Shown: positions 47,727 to 60,127 of the stretch, piece by piece
Numbering within the stretch: the stretch's first letter is position 1
Layout of the letters: the number at the start of each line of letters is the position of its first letter
Assembly: GCA_027422505.1 (NCBI GenBank)
Contig: JAPQWV010000001.1
Coordinates: 7,750,001-7,814,000 of the forward strand
Length of the DNA: 64,000 nucleotides
Reading direction: 5' to 3'
Origin: Craterostigma plantagineum
Taxonomy: Eukaryota > Streptophyta > Magnoliopsida > Lamiales > Linderniaceae
The notes under the pieces: model-generated
The model's database searches: none
Seen by the model: the letters and a program-made list of their open reading frames with translations, nothing else
What the model was told of the DNA's origin: nothing
Translations under genes and position numbers: made by a program

Positions 47727-49917
47727 TCAGTTCACATCGCTACTACGTTGTTGTATTGAAACACGATCGAGTTGTTGTACTTTATTCGACGTACGCTTCT
47801 TTTTTCCGCGAGAGCTGCGCTTCTTTCTCGAGCCCGCCTTGGCCGAGGAATGCCTCTCCGCCGCAGTTTCTTGGACGTTAATCGCCTTTTTATCAGAAGA
47901 CGAAGAAGAAGCCATCGGGAGTTCAGGCGGAGCGTCGGGCCATGGCGTGCGTTTCGCAGGCACGGTGATGTCCAATGGAGGGTCAATGATCCATCTGATC
48001 AGAAAGAAAGAAAGTTAGAAATTACTGTGCCAACTTATATTTCAAGAAACTGTGTAATACCTCAAGTGGTTTTAATTATACTTTTTGGTCCTGTATATTA
48101 GAGACACCTAAATTAGGGGCGCCAATTTTGGTTAAGTTTCCAAGTGGAAGCAATCTGTGAACACCTAATTAAAAATTGCACTTTTAGGAAAGTAAGTTCA
48201 ACACTGAAGCAGTTTTAGGACAATGAATGCCAAAATTGTGAAACTTAATATCCTTAAATAGCAGTTTCAAAACTTATTATCTTTCATTTACTTCATTTCG
48301 AAACTTACTGTCCTTAAATCGCAACATCTAATTCAGAAATCCCCAAATTGCTTCAATTTCGAAAATGGTCCTAAATTTGTCTAGCATCCTTAAAATGCCA
48401 TTTCCCAAATATACATGATTAAAAAAGGAATTAAGCCTAAAATGCACACCCAAATGTTATTCAAAACACAGCAATGAATGATGAAGGTTACTAACCTGGG
48501 AGGGAATTTGCTGTCAGCCCTGGCCTCGACACGCAGCCACCAAAGCATAACCTTCCGCCCGCAGCCACCGAGCGGCTCGACGACGGAGTTATCCTTCACC
48601 AAAGACAGTGGGTTCTGAAATTGATTTCCATCTCCATCGACTTCGTCCAAATCCCGAGCCCACACGGGCCTATCCGCTGCATCAGCCCAAACCAACCTCG
48701 AATTCAACACAAAACCCGACCACTCAAACTTCCTAGGCAAAACGATGCCTCGATCGCCTATGAGCCTAGCGCTTTGGCCGGCGAAGGGCGCAGTGTCGAA
48801 GGTGTGCCAGCCCACGAGTTGATTCGATGAGTTGCAGGCCGGGCCTTGAATAGGCACTTGTGATTTCTTCTCTTCCCTCTCTTCACTGTAAGTATTGTCA
48901 TGTCCTACGTTTGAAAGCTCGGCCTCCTCAGAACCTCCAAAGTGTGCGAGGATTCCCACAGAAACTGCGCCAATCCACCTCACGTTATGGATTTCGTCGA
49001 ATAATTCGAGGGCGTGCATGTTGCTATCGTCCATGAACACCACAATGCCGTCCATCCTTTTTTCTCTTATCTCCCTATGTAATCAATCAATCAGCCACAT
49101 GAAAACATAATTCTTGAATTGATGTTCACAAGAATTGGTATCAACGGACAACATTCAATCAAAGTTCAAAGCAGCCATACAATTCCTTAACCAAGACATA
49201 ATCAACCCAATAATAAAGAAGAATTCTGTTTAATGAATCATACCTCAAACCCCGAATCCTCATCCTCGACTCGAAGCTATGTCGTTCCTCCCAAGAAACT
49301 GGCATCTTCCCTTCGAATCCAACGTGAACTACTTTCAGCCCCGACTTAGCCAAAATCGATGCCGTCTCATTGCTCACACCGTTAGCCTCCACGACTACCC
49401 ACACCACATCGAAGTCCAAATTCATCAGCGTATGCATCACGCCAGTCAAGTGCAAGGCCTGAAACGTCCTCACATAGGTCGGCGTCACAGCAATCACAGT
49501 CCTAGGGTTCTTAACCCCAAACTGAGCTCTCTGCTCCTTCTGAACCCTTTCGATTATCCAATGAGCCTTCATCACCTCCTTAGGATCGGGATGAGGCCAC
49601 GGACGAATCAGGATTCCGTGCCTCCCAACCACGACTCTGCTCGTGGTGTTCGTCGCCGGCGGATTCGGTAAATTAGCCGTAGTAGCCGTCGATGTTTGGA
49701 TCGAGGTCGTGTATATTGTGGTCGACGACGGCGAGAACAGAAGGAAGAAGACTAACCGCGAGAATCGGAATCCGAGCACCAAGCTTATCAAGCAGCACAA
49801 GCCGTGGATCGCCAGCCAGAACAGAGTTGAAGGCGACTTGCCGGCACCGTCGGCGGCGCCGTCTCCGGCGTTGCGGAAGCTGTTGCTCCGCCGCTGTAAC
49901 GCCGTCAGCTGCTTCAT
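47727..49917 (-). CDS. IRX14-like xylan glycosyltransferase (GT43)
   Basis: Three exons, 49917-49244, 49074-48496 and 47994-47727, encode 506 residues. It is a type II Golgi membrane protein: after a basic cytoplasmic stretch comes FWLAIHGLCCLISLVLGFRF (about residues 33-52), then a stem and the GT43 domain. Motifs include RVVVGRHGILIRPWPHP, VIAVTPTYVRTFQALHLTG, the metal-binding DDS in VVFMDDSNMHALELFDEI, VQGPACNSSNQLVGWHTF (with I for V) and LLWWLRVEARADSKFPPRW. IRX14 acts with IRX9 and IRX10 proteins to build the xylan backbone of secondary walls. The basic Ser/Lys-rich C-terminal tail is also seen in Arabidopsis IRX14. Both introns are GT-AG and interrupt an Arg codon. The gene appears intact. 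Confidence 0.95.
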
Positions 49918-52112
49918 CGGTTTTCCTCTTAATCGTCTTCGTTGAAGTAGTTTCGAAGATTTATTAGGTGCAGTGGTTTAAATCGAGAGCTTTTGCTTCG
50001 AGCTGAAGAATATCTGACAGTTAGCTTACCGTCGGGTTGCTGCTACCTTTTCCATTTTTTTTATTTGTTATTTTTTAAATCTTTCCTTTTTAATTTCTTT
50101 TTCAAAAGGAAATAAATGGAAAATACTCAGAAACGAAAGAGGAGATCTAGCGATGATTGGATTGGTGATGGAGGACGAGATTTCTGGTTGAGGGTACTTC
50201 AGGGATTTCGGATTGCCGAGAGCGTGTGAAAAATTGGTTGTGGTAAAATTATGGTTCGTTCACTTCGTATAGGAATATTTCCATTGTTATCCTTCCATAA
50301 GTTTTATTTCAAAAGAACCCTTAAACTTGAAACTTTTAGGAAAAAAAAAACATAATGAAGGACAAAAAATGACAAAGAAATATTACTGTTATTATGAAAA
50401 AGTACGATATTTGTTTCTTCAATGTTACATTGTGTGTTATCGTATTTATTTGATAAATCTAACTAGACAACTAATAGTTACTATTGATTCAAATGAGGTC
50501 AGGTCGGAAGGAGATGGGAGAAAATATATTAAAACCTTTTTCAGTCGTGATTTCATCTTTAACTCTCTCTAGCCTTTGTTCAAAAGTGGGATTTTTGCAC
50601 CCTAAATGAAATTTTCGAAAATGGGATTAAATATGATGAGTTTAGAGTTTGTGAAAAGAATTAGGAAATAATAGTATGTAAGGGGTTAGTTATGCAAATA
50701 TTGCGTGACCCTGATTGGGATGTCTTTTGTTTTGACACACTTTAGTTTAGACGTTAGGTGTAATTAGATGTAATCTGACAGAAAGAAACGCACATGCGAA
50801 TAACGAGGGAAATTGGATAGTTTAGTAACTAATGCAATAATTTGGAAATTTAAGATTACTCAACAAAGTAATTTATAGGCATGTTTCTCAATTTTATTGG
50901 GGAAAGCATTAATAAGGGTCGATGATCAGATATGATATGATAAAGATTGTTACAATAAAGTTAATTGATCTAAAATCATCAAATAGAAAAGTATACAATA
51001 GAGTGGTTAACCTGCCGGTAGAAAATGAAATTATGATTAATATGATCTAAAAATGGACAATATCATTATTAAACTTATAAAAAAAACATTTAGCAGACAC
51101 TTGGAAAGTTAAGCGGATGTGGCTAATCTATCAACATCTAACGACATTACGTAACTTGATCAAGATTCATTCTTTAGCGACACTAACATGAAATTAATGA
51201 AAATTGATGTACCATGAACGCACACTTTGATAGTGACATTCGTTGCTCAAATTGCAGATGAAGAAAATAAAAAATATCAACTTCTAAATCAAAAGCAAGC
51301 AATGGGAGAAAAATCAAGCATACAAAAAGCAGCTTCTATTGAATAGAAACACAAATCATCGTATCAGCACTCGAGTTGCAAAAAATGCGTTTGGATTTGT
51401 GTGTTTGAACATAATCGCGTAATTTTAAATTCTGAATTTCAAAATTGAATATCAAATACAAATTTCATTGTTCGATACACATTAGCATTTATCCATATTT
51501 GTGATCAATTTTGCAACGTGTTTTCTTTAATTGTTATTTTTATTATTATTAGTATTATTATCATCATCATCATCTTTATCGAAACTTATTAAAGGTTAGG
51601 GTTTGGATTTCTAGAACAGACCATTTGTCATCGAATTCCAAACTTAAACAGGTAAAAAACGTTTGAGTTATCCTAAGATTGGGATGAAATCAGAATCGAA
51701 ATTGGTTCAATTCCAAACGGATGATTTTAAAGAAAAAGGTATTTCAAACCGAATTCCGAGTATCTGAACATGCCAGCCATATTTAGCATTCACGAGGAAA
51801 CACATACATCGTTCCGCAATCAGAATCCACACACAAAACGATAAGAGCCTTATAACAACTGCTCTCAAATTGATTGTTGTGCCAGCCATCAAAATTAATA
51901 TTCTACCATTTAAATTTATCCTAATTATATCCTTTAAATCATATTTATTCTTTCAAAAGATACATAAAATTAATCTATATGTATTATAATTTTACCTATT
52001 AACTAAAATTAACTTATAGTATAAGTTAATATTATATATTTATATAGCCATACTGTGCAAAAAACACTATTATCGTAGAAGTGATATATAATTTGCGGTA
52101 GCGATGGAAGAG
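49918..52112. other. Intergenic between divergent genes
   Basis: It contains the IRX14 promoter side (from 49918) and 5' flank of the gene at 52365. A microsatellite of ATT/ATC units lies near 51538-51574. No supported gene, transposon end or RNA was found. Short ORFs at 50327 and 51707 have no features of real proteins. Confidence 0.5.
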
Positions 52113-52224
52113 TGGGCCTAAAACGGTCCCATAATTTCCAATTGGCCCATTTATTAATTTGAAAAAGAATCTTATTACCGTTAGCACGCTCCTCTCCTCG
52201 TTTGAAAATTCAATCAAACCCTAA
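52113..52224 (+). promoter_or_regulatory. Site II pair plus telo box promoter
   Basis: TGGGCC (52113-52118) and GGCCCA (52144-52149) form two site II elements, bound in plants by TCP factors. The telo box AAACCCTAA follows at 52216-52224, about 140 bp before the ATG. This combination is typical of promoters of ribosomal, mitochondrial and cell-cycle genes active in dividing cells. Its use by the gene at 52365 is inferred from position. Confidence 0.6.
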
Positions 52225-52364
52225 ATTCCTGCAATTTGAGAAAACATTCCATATACAAAACGGTGCAATAATAAAGAACGGCGATTCTCTCAATATTTTC
52301 CCCGCTTTCCCCTTTATATGCCATCATCTTCCCCAAATCTCTGCATTTCTCAGACGACGACCAA

Positions 52365-53020
52365 ATGGTGACGCTTAGGTCAAGCAACAAGCCGCCTCTA
52401 CCGGCGAGATCGCCGATCATGCTCCGTTCCCGGCGCAAGCCACTCCATCCCATCGCCGATCCCCCAAACAACAACAACGCATCGCTCGGGAAATCATCTC
52501 AGACGCCGTGCCGCCCGGATTGGGGAAATCGGGCGTTATTCGTCCCGAGTACCAATCCATCTCCTGCGAATTGGTCGCCCTCGCGAAGATGGTCCGCCAG
52601 GAGTTCGGCGCCGCCGAGGATCGTCAGGCCGCGGCCGCCGGCGTAGATCTCGGCGCGGCGGGACTTTTGTTCGAGAGGGGAAGGCTGTACGACGAGTATT
52701 CGGCTAGAAGAAATGAGAGGCTGGAGAGGAAGAGGCGCCAGTCTACTGATGGCTGCTATGGCCTTGGTGTGAGGGCTGATTCGTGCAAGAAGAAGGAGGC
52801 GAGCAGCATATTGGTGAGTTCTATTGGTGTTAAGGTGGCTGCTTCTACTCCAAGAAGGGAGGTTCAGCTTCAGGCTTGTCCTCCTTCCTCTTCTTTGAGG
52901 TATTCCTTGAGGAGTCACAGCAAGGATGGTAAGAATGGTAAGCCTTCGATGATCCCTTTGCCCTCTTCGATGATGGTCTACGGTGAGAGATCTGTTGGTG
53001 GTAGGAGAATCAAGAAATGA
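52365..53020 (+). CDS. Small basic conserved plant protein, one apparent frameshift
   Basis: Single-exon gene of about 218 codons with no recognised domain. The N-terminal frame starts at the ATG at 52365 (MVTLRSSNKPPLPARSPIML, then RSRRK). The C-terminal frame carries RPEYQSISCELVALAKMV, LFERGRLYDEYSARRNERLE and a basic C-terminus. The frames differ by one base and probably join within about 52490-52525, where the G/A homopolymers GGGGAAA lie. In the C-terminal frame a stop lies at 52376, with no ATG before the Met near 52590. The simplest explanation is a one-base deletion, real or a sequencing error in a homopolymer. GC content and codon use are gene-like throughout. The promoter suggests expression in dividing cells. 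I do not recognise its function. Confidence 0.65.
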
Positions 53021-53615
53021 TTTGATATGAATGTGTGTTTGCTGTCGTTTGTGATTGTTTTTCCTGGGATTATTCAGACTGCACTATGTAATGAGTGAGT
53101 AGTGCTCCCGCAATGAAACCACGACCATCGCCTACTATCTTTGATGCTCCTTTCCCATGATTATATCCCTTGTTGCTAGAAAGTTTCCGAATTTCGTAAG
53201 AATTTCCCTATGTCGCCTTAGATATCTTTCAGCCGCTCTTGTCCTAATCCATGGCCAATCCAGCCCTTTCCATGCAATAGAACAGCAATACAGCTAGTCA
53301 CTGAGGTTCTGAACAAACCTACTAAACTTATCACCTTTTCCTTTTGATTTGATTCTACTTTCAGCCCGTATTTTGCCTTCATTGTCATGATTGCAGAAGA
53401 TGAATAGACTTGAATGCATCAACCATATTCTGCTTTGCGTTCGAGTGGAAGGAGTAGACAAATTCTTTGAAATTATATTTATCTTGGATACAAGCTCGTT
53501 TTGATAAATGAGTCAAATGATGATCGTATAAATGTTATAAAATATTGATTGTAGTTACTATCATGATTGATTAATTTAAAATATTATATTTTCAGTAAAC
53601 AGGCCGAAAAGAATG
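53021..53615. other. 3' flank of the small basic gene
   Basis: Untranslated or intergenic sequence; no gene or repeat recognised. Confidence 0.45.
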
Positions 53616-54690
53616 GCTAATTCCTTATCAGTCCCATTTGAGGTATAAAAAGCTTAATATCCCTCGAATTATTTCTTCATGTTTAATACTTATTTGAGAA
53701 TTTTCTTCCTATTTGTACCTAAAATGGTCGTTTCAGCGTTGGAAAGACGAAAAATACCCGTCTCACACATTCAAAAAAGCTGAACAATTATTTTAACATG
53801 AATTATACCAATAAAATTCGTTATTATTTTGAAAAAAATGACTTACACCAGAAATTGTAGAAATTATACCAAGTTTTCGTTATTATACCAATAAATGACA
53901 CTATTTTCAATTTATAACGCGAAGTTGGACATTATACCAACTGATTTTGCTATTATACCAGAAATTGTAGGAATTATACCATATGTTCCGTTATTTATCG
54001 ATAAATAACGTTATTATATTTTGTTTTTATACCAAAATATTGGACAATTACACCAACTGATTTCTTTATTATACCAAAAATTGTTGAAATTATACCACCT
54101 GTTTTTGTTATTATACCACTAAATAATGATATTCGAATTTTATACAACAAAATTAGACATTATACCAACTGATTTTGCTATTATACAAAAAATTATAAAA
54201 AATGTACCATCTGTTTTCGTAATTATACTAGTAAATAAAGTTAAATTATAAGTTTATAACAAGGCCTTTTACCAACTGATTTTGCTATTATACCAAAAAT
54301 TGAGGAAATTATACTATCTGTTTTCGTTATTATACCAGTAAATAATGTTATTCTAATTTTATACAACGAAAATGGATTATACCTACTGTTTTGATTATTA
54401 TACCAACTGTTGTCGCAATTATACCAAAATTTAAGCTGTATACCAACTGTTATCGTTATTATACCGTGTTCAATTTTGTTGGTATAATAACGCTAACAGT
54501 TGGTATAATTAGTGATAATAATTGGTATAATAATCAAAACAGTTGGTACAATGCCCAGTTTTAATTTGAAATGGGGTAATTTCGTCAGTTCAATGTTTGA
54601 AGATATTAAACACACAATTTTTCACATATAGATAGGAAGAAATTTTCGTAGGGTACAAGTTTAAAACTCAATTGGGACTTATTGCCCAAA
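53616..54690. mobile_element. Foldback-like MITE with TTATACCA tandem core
   Basis: The left end TCCTTATCAGTCCCATTTGAGG and the right end reversed (GGGCAATAAGTCCCAATTGAG) match imperfectly, with a later shared TTTCTTCCTAT. The core (about 53790-54560) is dozens of irregularly spaced TTATACCA words in phrases such as ACCAACTGATTTTGCTA and ATACCATCTGTTTTCGTTA. Toward the right the motif inverts (AACAGTTGGTATAAT), so the core is itself palindromic. No coding capacity. It ends about 100 bp before the NAPRT start codon and so occupies that gene's promoter side. Confidence 0.65.
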
Positions 54691-54791
54691 AGCAAAACAT
54701 TCGTTGGAAATGACAATTGATTCGGACAAATTTAATGTTGTAACAATAGAATAAATAAAGGCATTGGTTCGGGCAACAAAACAAAATTAAC

Positions 54792-57700
54792 ATGGCTTCG
54801 CTAGTGGTGAACGGTGGCGATAAGGTGGAGGCCGGCGTAGGTGGCCCGACAAATCCAATGGTGACACCTCTGCTTACGGATCTCTACCAGTTTACGATGG
54901 CCTACGCTTATTGGAAAGCAGGAAAACACAACGAGCGAGCCGTGTAATTACGTTTTTATTGCTTTGATTGATGATTTTGTTTCTTTTATACATGATTTGC
55001 GGTTAATTTTGTTTTCACTGGATGTTTCTTTTGGTATGCGTTTGTTCCTATTATTGCGCTGTATGTTTGTGTGGTGATGAGCTCATGCCGATTTCTGAAA
55101 GTCGGCTGTTACGAGTCCACTGTTGCGTTTTGTCTGACTTACTGTAGTATATTTATGAGGAAGATATGGCTTTTATTGATCTTAGTTTTATACAGAGACT
55201 GAAATCATGTATTAGTGGTAAAACTAGGATGTAGAAATTTGGGCCGGACCTCGGGTAATTTTATCCGTTAACGAGGCCACGCACATGCGCCACACGGAGA
55301 AGGTATACCCGATATAAGCTTGATGGGGTTCCTTCTTAAAACCAATTGGTGATAAGAGGAGTGACCCATCATGCTTATAAACCATATTATTTTTCTTGAC
55401 AAGTTTCGGTGTGGGACAATTCTCACACACGTGATATTCAATATAGGATTGTGAAACTAGAATTCAATGATATGATAATCGTCCAGGATGATTTTCATGT
55501 TCTATGAGTGTGTTAGCCTTGTAGCTTGTCTACTGTGCATCTGTGTTTATCTTTTGATCACATTGTGGCGATTACACTGCTTTCGGCGTTGCAAAGTTAA
55601 GATTGATGTGATAGTGTTTGAAATGGATTTTCTCTTTTGGGAATTAACGGTGTTTTATTAGTTACATTTCCCGTTCTATGCTAATGGTGGAAATAAGTAT
55701 TCCCGAACTGCCGAGGGAGAGGACTCAATAAAAGTAGAAACATATAGATGCATCTCTTATTACCAAAAGCACTGCTGTGATTGCTTATGTTAAATTTGAG
55801 GAGTCATTCTAAATCCAATCTGCTGTGGATGGAGTAAGTAGCCTCTTGGTGGTTTGTTTGATCTCGTGTTTTCTATTTGGGAATGGGATAACGCATCATG
55901 GAAGTCCTTTTTCTTTTCAAGTGTTGAAATCAAGACCAATCTTTTGTCTGTATTCATGAGCTAAATTGGGTGAGTCTTGCTCTCTTTATAACTGAATAGC
56001 TTCTCAAATCTCATCGATAGTATGATATTGACTTCCAGGTTTGACTTGTATTTCCGTAAGAACCCTTTTGGTGGGGAATATAGGGTCTTTGCTGGTCTGG
56101 AAGAGTGTATAAAGTTAATTGCGAGCTTTAAGTTTACTGAAGAAGATATAGAGTTTATCCAAGCTACTCTTCCTCAATCATGCGAGGTATAATTAACACT
56201 TTTATTGGTAGAATACGTGCAAGTGTTTTTTGTTTCAAATTGTATCCGTGCTTGATTTAAGCCGATCATAGCCGAGGCTTTGGGAATGTATAAATTTTGT
56301 TAGAAAACGATAATATGGTCAACTGTCCATTTGGATTGACGAATTGTTCAATCAAGAGGGTTTGTGTTTTAGTAATAATTACACTCACTACAAATCACTT
56401 ACATTCCTATAAGAAACAAGCAATTCTATCGAAGGGGAGAGAGATGTTTTTTTTTTTTTTTTTTTTTTTCTCACAATATACTGATAAATCAGTTACATTG
56501 ATCTCAACTATTGTGTCTTATGGTCTTAGGTTGGGTTTTATGACTACCTTCGAGCATTAAATTGTTCTGATGTGGAGATATATGCAATTTCTGAAGGATC
56601 CGTTGTATTTCCAAAGATGCCATTAATGATAATTGAAGGGCCAGTGGCTGTAAGTACATTTTCGATACTTGTATTGTTTATTTTTCCCTTTCTTTTCGGA
56701 GTAATGGTTGAACAAACTATTTATGTCTAGCACTTCAAAACATCTCAAAATTAATAGAAAGATGCCTCATTATATATTAATTTCAACAATTCCTCTCTGT
56801 GTAATTATTTAATGACTTAAACATATATAATTTCTTTTATATTTTAAATGGTCGGTCCTGGGGATTCAAGCGTTGATGACCTCTTCATGGCTTCTTTCGA
56901 TATTATGCTGAATGATCACCTCTTAGGAAAAGTCAAGTTGTTGTAGAATAGTATCATTTTGTATTTATATTTCAGCACTAACTAAATTGGTCATGTTCAT
57001 TTTCAGTTTCCTATGAATTATGCGGTTTTTGGTTGTAGGTTGTGCAACTTCTTGAAACTCCAATCGTAAATCTTGTAAATTATGCATCGTTGGTTGCCAC
57101 AAATGCTGCTAGACATCGCTTTGTTGCTGGGAAATCAAAGCTTCTTCTTGAATTTGGGCTTCGACGTGCACATGTAATAATTACTCCCATCTGCTATATA
57201 AGTTACAAAATTCTTTTCTCAAGAGTGGTAAGTTAATGCTGTGTATCTATCCTTTGAACAGGGTCCTGATGGGGGTATTGGAGCGTCAAAATATTGCTAT
57301 ATGGGCGGGTTTGATGCAACAAGGTAAATGGCAAGGATATTCAATGATATTAATTATATCAACGTTTGTAGAAGATGAACCAAAGGTGTTTCAGTGCTTC
57401 ATTGCACATTATTAAGATTAGTTCCAAAAGTTGCGTGGAAGGACTTTCTCGGGTTTACTATGACTATTTTGAATTTTAGGTGGCAACGTATATTGACCTG
57501 TACAGAAGTTAATGGTATCTGATACGTTTGGGGATTCTTCTCTATTGAAATGAGCCTCTACATTAGCTAGATATTTCTTCGCCGAGTGATGTTCATTTTA
57601 AATTCTAATCTCCGTGGCTGTTTAAAAATATTATTTTGTACTTGGAGCTGTAATCAAAGTGGGTGGGAACTATTTTATTGGGTTTCCTTCTTTTTCTTTT

Positions 57701-59789
57701 TCTGGCTTGCTTTTTTCTTTTGGTTATTGTAATAATTAGATTGGATATTCTCAATCTCGTCTCTTTTTCCCTTTCTCACAGCAATGTTGCTGCTGGGAAA
57801 TTATTTGGAATTCCGCTGAGGGGAACACATTCTCATGCCTTTGTGAGCTCATTTATGGTAGGCTTCGTCATATGTTTTTCTTCCGAGACAAATTAAGTTT
57901 CTCAATTTATAACCGAAAGCTCGATCTTTGTATAAATGTGTGTTTGTAACTTGCTCAACTGATTTTTCAGAGCCCTGATGAGATCAATGAGAAGTCACTT
58001 AAGAGTAGCAATGGTTCAAATGCTTGTGAGGATTTTGTTAGCTTGGTTCATGAATGGTTAGATAAATTAAAGGTTTGGAAATCATCAATGTTTCGTCAAA
58101 TTCGTCACATTGGGAATTCATATTTGATGCAATAATTAGTTATTCTGTTATCTGTTCCTGGTTCAGTGGTCCCAGTCACTGGGTAGAGCTTTTGGTGAAA
58201 CAAATCAGAGTGAGTTGGCTGCTTTTACTTCGTATGCTCTTGCATTTCCGAGCAATTTTTTGGCCCTTGTCGACACATATGATGTAAGTTAATAAAAATT
58301 CACTGGAAGTTACTCTCCTCCCAAGAAGTTCTTCTTAAAAAAGGAAAAATGAACTTTCTTACATGGGTTTGCTGTAGTCACTGACATAGTGTTTTTTTCT
58401 GAACCAATGCCAACAGGTTATGAAAAGCGGTGTTCCGAATTTTTGTGCAGTTGCTCTTGCGCTCAATGATTTGGGGTGCGTTAAATAAGTCTTTAAACTC
58501 ATGACGTAATCGCTTAAAATCACCCAAATTACAGGCCTCAGCTTTATGACTGGCACATGATTACCTAGATTTTACAGCTTTGTCACTCTAGTCCTTCCAA
58601 TTTATATTTTGAATTTTGACAGGTATAGAGCAGTGGGTATCAGACTAGACTCAGGGGATCTCGCCTACTTGTCGTGTGAGTCTCGAAAGTTCTTTCAGGA
58701 TATTGAGAAAGAATTTGGAGTGCCAAATTTCGGAAAGACGAACATTACAGCTAGTAATGACCTCAACGAAGAAACCCTCGATGCGTTAAACAAACAGGTG
58801 ATATTTTTTTGATAGATTTTGGTGCTATTCATCAACATTAATAATAGTTTGAATGAATCTGAAAGTATCTGGATGAAGATGTTTATGTGTCATGGTTATT
58901 CCTTAATTGCTTCACTATCTAGGGACATGAGATTGACGCATATGGAATTGGGACCCATTTGGTTACATGTTATGCTCAACCAGCTCTAGGTGTAGTTTTC
59001 AAACTAGTCGAGATTAACAATCAGCCTCGAATCAAGCTTTCAGAAGATGTTTCAAAGGTAGGTCTTTTATTTCCTTGTATCAAATTCTTAATCTTTCGTA
59101 ATGTGTCATTTTGGTTTTCAGGTCTCAATTCCGTGCAAGAAAAGATGCTATCGGTTATATGGTAAGGAAGGTTATCCCCTCGTGGACATTATGACTGGGG
59201 AAAATGAACCCTCTCCAAAGGTGCGTGAAAATATGTACCACAAACAATCATCTGAATTTACTATTAAAAAATCGAAGCATTAAATTACGCGTCCGTCAAC
59301 TTATGTCAGGTGGGCGAAAGGCTATTGTGTAGGCATCCTTTCAATGAATCCAAAAGAGCATACGTTGTGCCGCAGCGTGTCGAGGAGCAGTTGAAGTGTT
59401 ACTGGCCTGGTAAATCAGGTTTGTGACTGTTTAATATTGTATTTCCAAATTGGTTTTCAAATTATACTTTGCAAATTTTTTATTTATTTTTCGTGATTGG
59501 CAGGAAAAAATAGAGAAGAATTACCGCCGCTCAAATCGATTCGAGAACGGTGCATCGAGCAACTGGAACAAATGCGACCCGATCACATGAGACGACTGAA
59601 CCCAACACCTTACAAGGTATTTTTTTTTTTCGAAATTATTGGAGCGAAAAATAAACACAATTAAAAGAACAAATATATATGAGTTATTACATTTGATTAA
59701 AATGTGGGCAGGTTAGTGTGAGTGCAAAGCTATACGACTTCATTCATTTCTTGTGGCTTAATGAAGCACCTGTTGGAGAGTTACAGTAA
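54792..59789 (+). CDS. Nicotinate phosphoribosyltransferase
   Basis: Fifteen exons give 559 residues: 54792-54943, 56039-56186, 56530-56649, 57039-57173, 57262-57323, 57782-57857, 57971-58072, 58167-58283, 58417-58475, 58623-58797, 58923-59057, 59122-59220, 59310-59418, 59504-59616, 59712-59789. The enzyme (EC 6.3.4.21) forms nicotinate mononucleotide from nicotinate and PRPP with ATP, the entry step of Preiss-Handler NAD salvage. Family signatures include [81 protein letters not shown] and [14 protein letters not shown]. It ends [17 protein letters not shown], as in Arabidopsis NAPRT1, and matches that protein's usual length. All introns are GT-AG. The start is the first in-frame ATG before the conserved N-terminal motif. 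A MITE lies just upstream. Confidence 0.97.
55225..55440. repeat. Dispersed repeat segment in NAPRT intron 1
   Basis: GGGCCGGACCTCGGGTAATT ... TCTTGACAAGTTTCGGTGTGGGACAATTCTCACAC looks like a plant LTR-type dispersed repeat inserted in the 1.1 kb first intron. Ends and target duplication were not resolved. Confidence 0.3.
56446..56470. repeat. Poly-T tract in NAPRT intron 2
   Basis: A run of about 23-25 T ends about 60 bp upstream of the exon 3 acceptor (56529). It is a length-variable microsatellite and may add to the pyrimidine tract for splicing. Confidence 0.8.
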
Positions 59790-60124
59790 GGAACAAATGC
59801 TATATTTATTACATTGAAAGGTTTGCAGTGGCAAAATAAGAAAGAAAGATCCTCGTAAGAAACAAGCACATTGAACTGATTTTGCTGTCTTGATTTATAT
59901 AGCACACAGCGTTAGTTGCATGTTTTGGGCTTTTTGTTGGAATGTAATGTAATATATTGTGTTTGCTTTTAGTGAAATTTATGGAGCTATGTTACTTGTC
60001 GAAAAAATTAAGAAAATGACATTTGACATGAACAACATCAAAAAAGATGGTCCTCAAATGTCCAATGACCAATGTTCTTATTATTTGGGTCCACGTTCAA
60101 AAATCAATCGGTTAAATAGGGTGC
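59790..60124 (+). other. NAPRT 3' flank
   Basis: Likely 3' untranslated region and terminator. No classical polyadenylation signal stands out. A short ORF from 59959 resembles nothing known. Confidence 0.45.
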
Positions 60125-60127
60125 TAA

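Noticed and set aside
54940..55440. Separate gene in NAPRT intron 1 (minus-strand ORF at 55224-55430)
   Set aside because: It lies in a dispersed repeat and resembles no protein.
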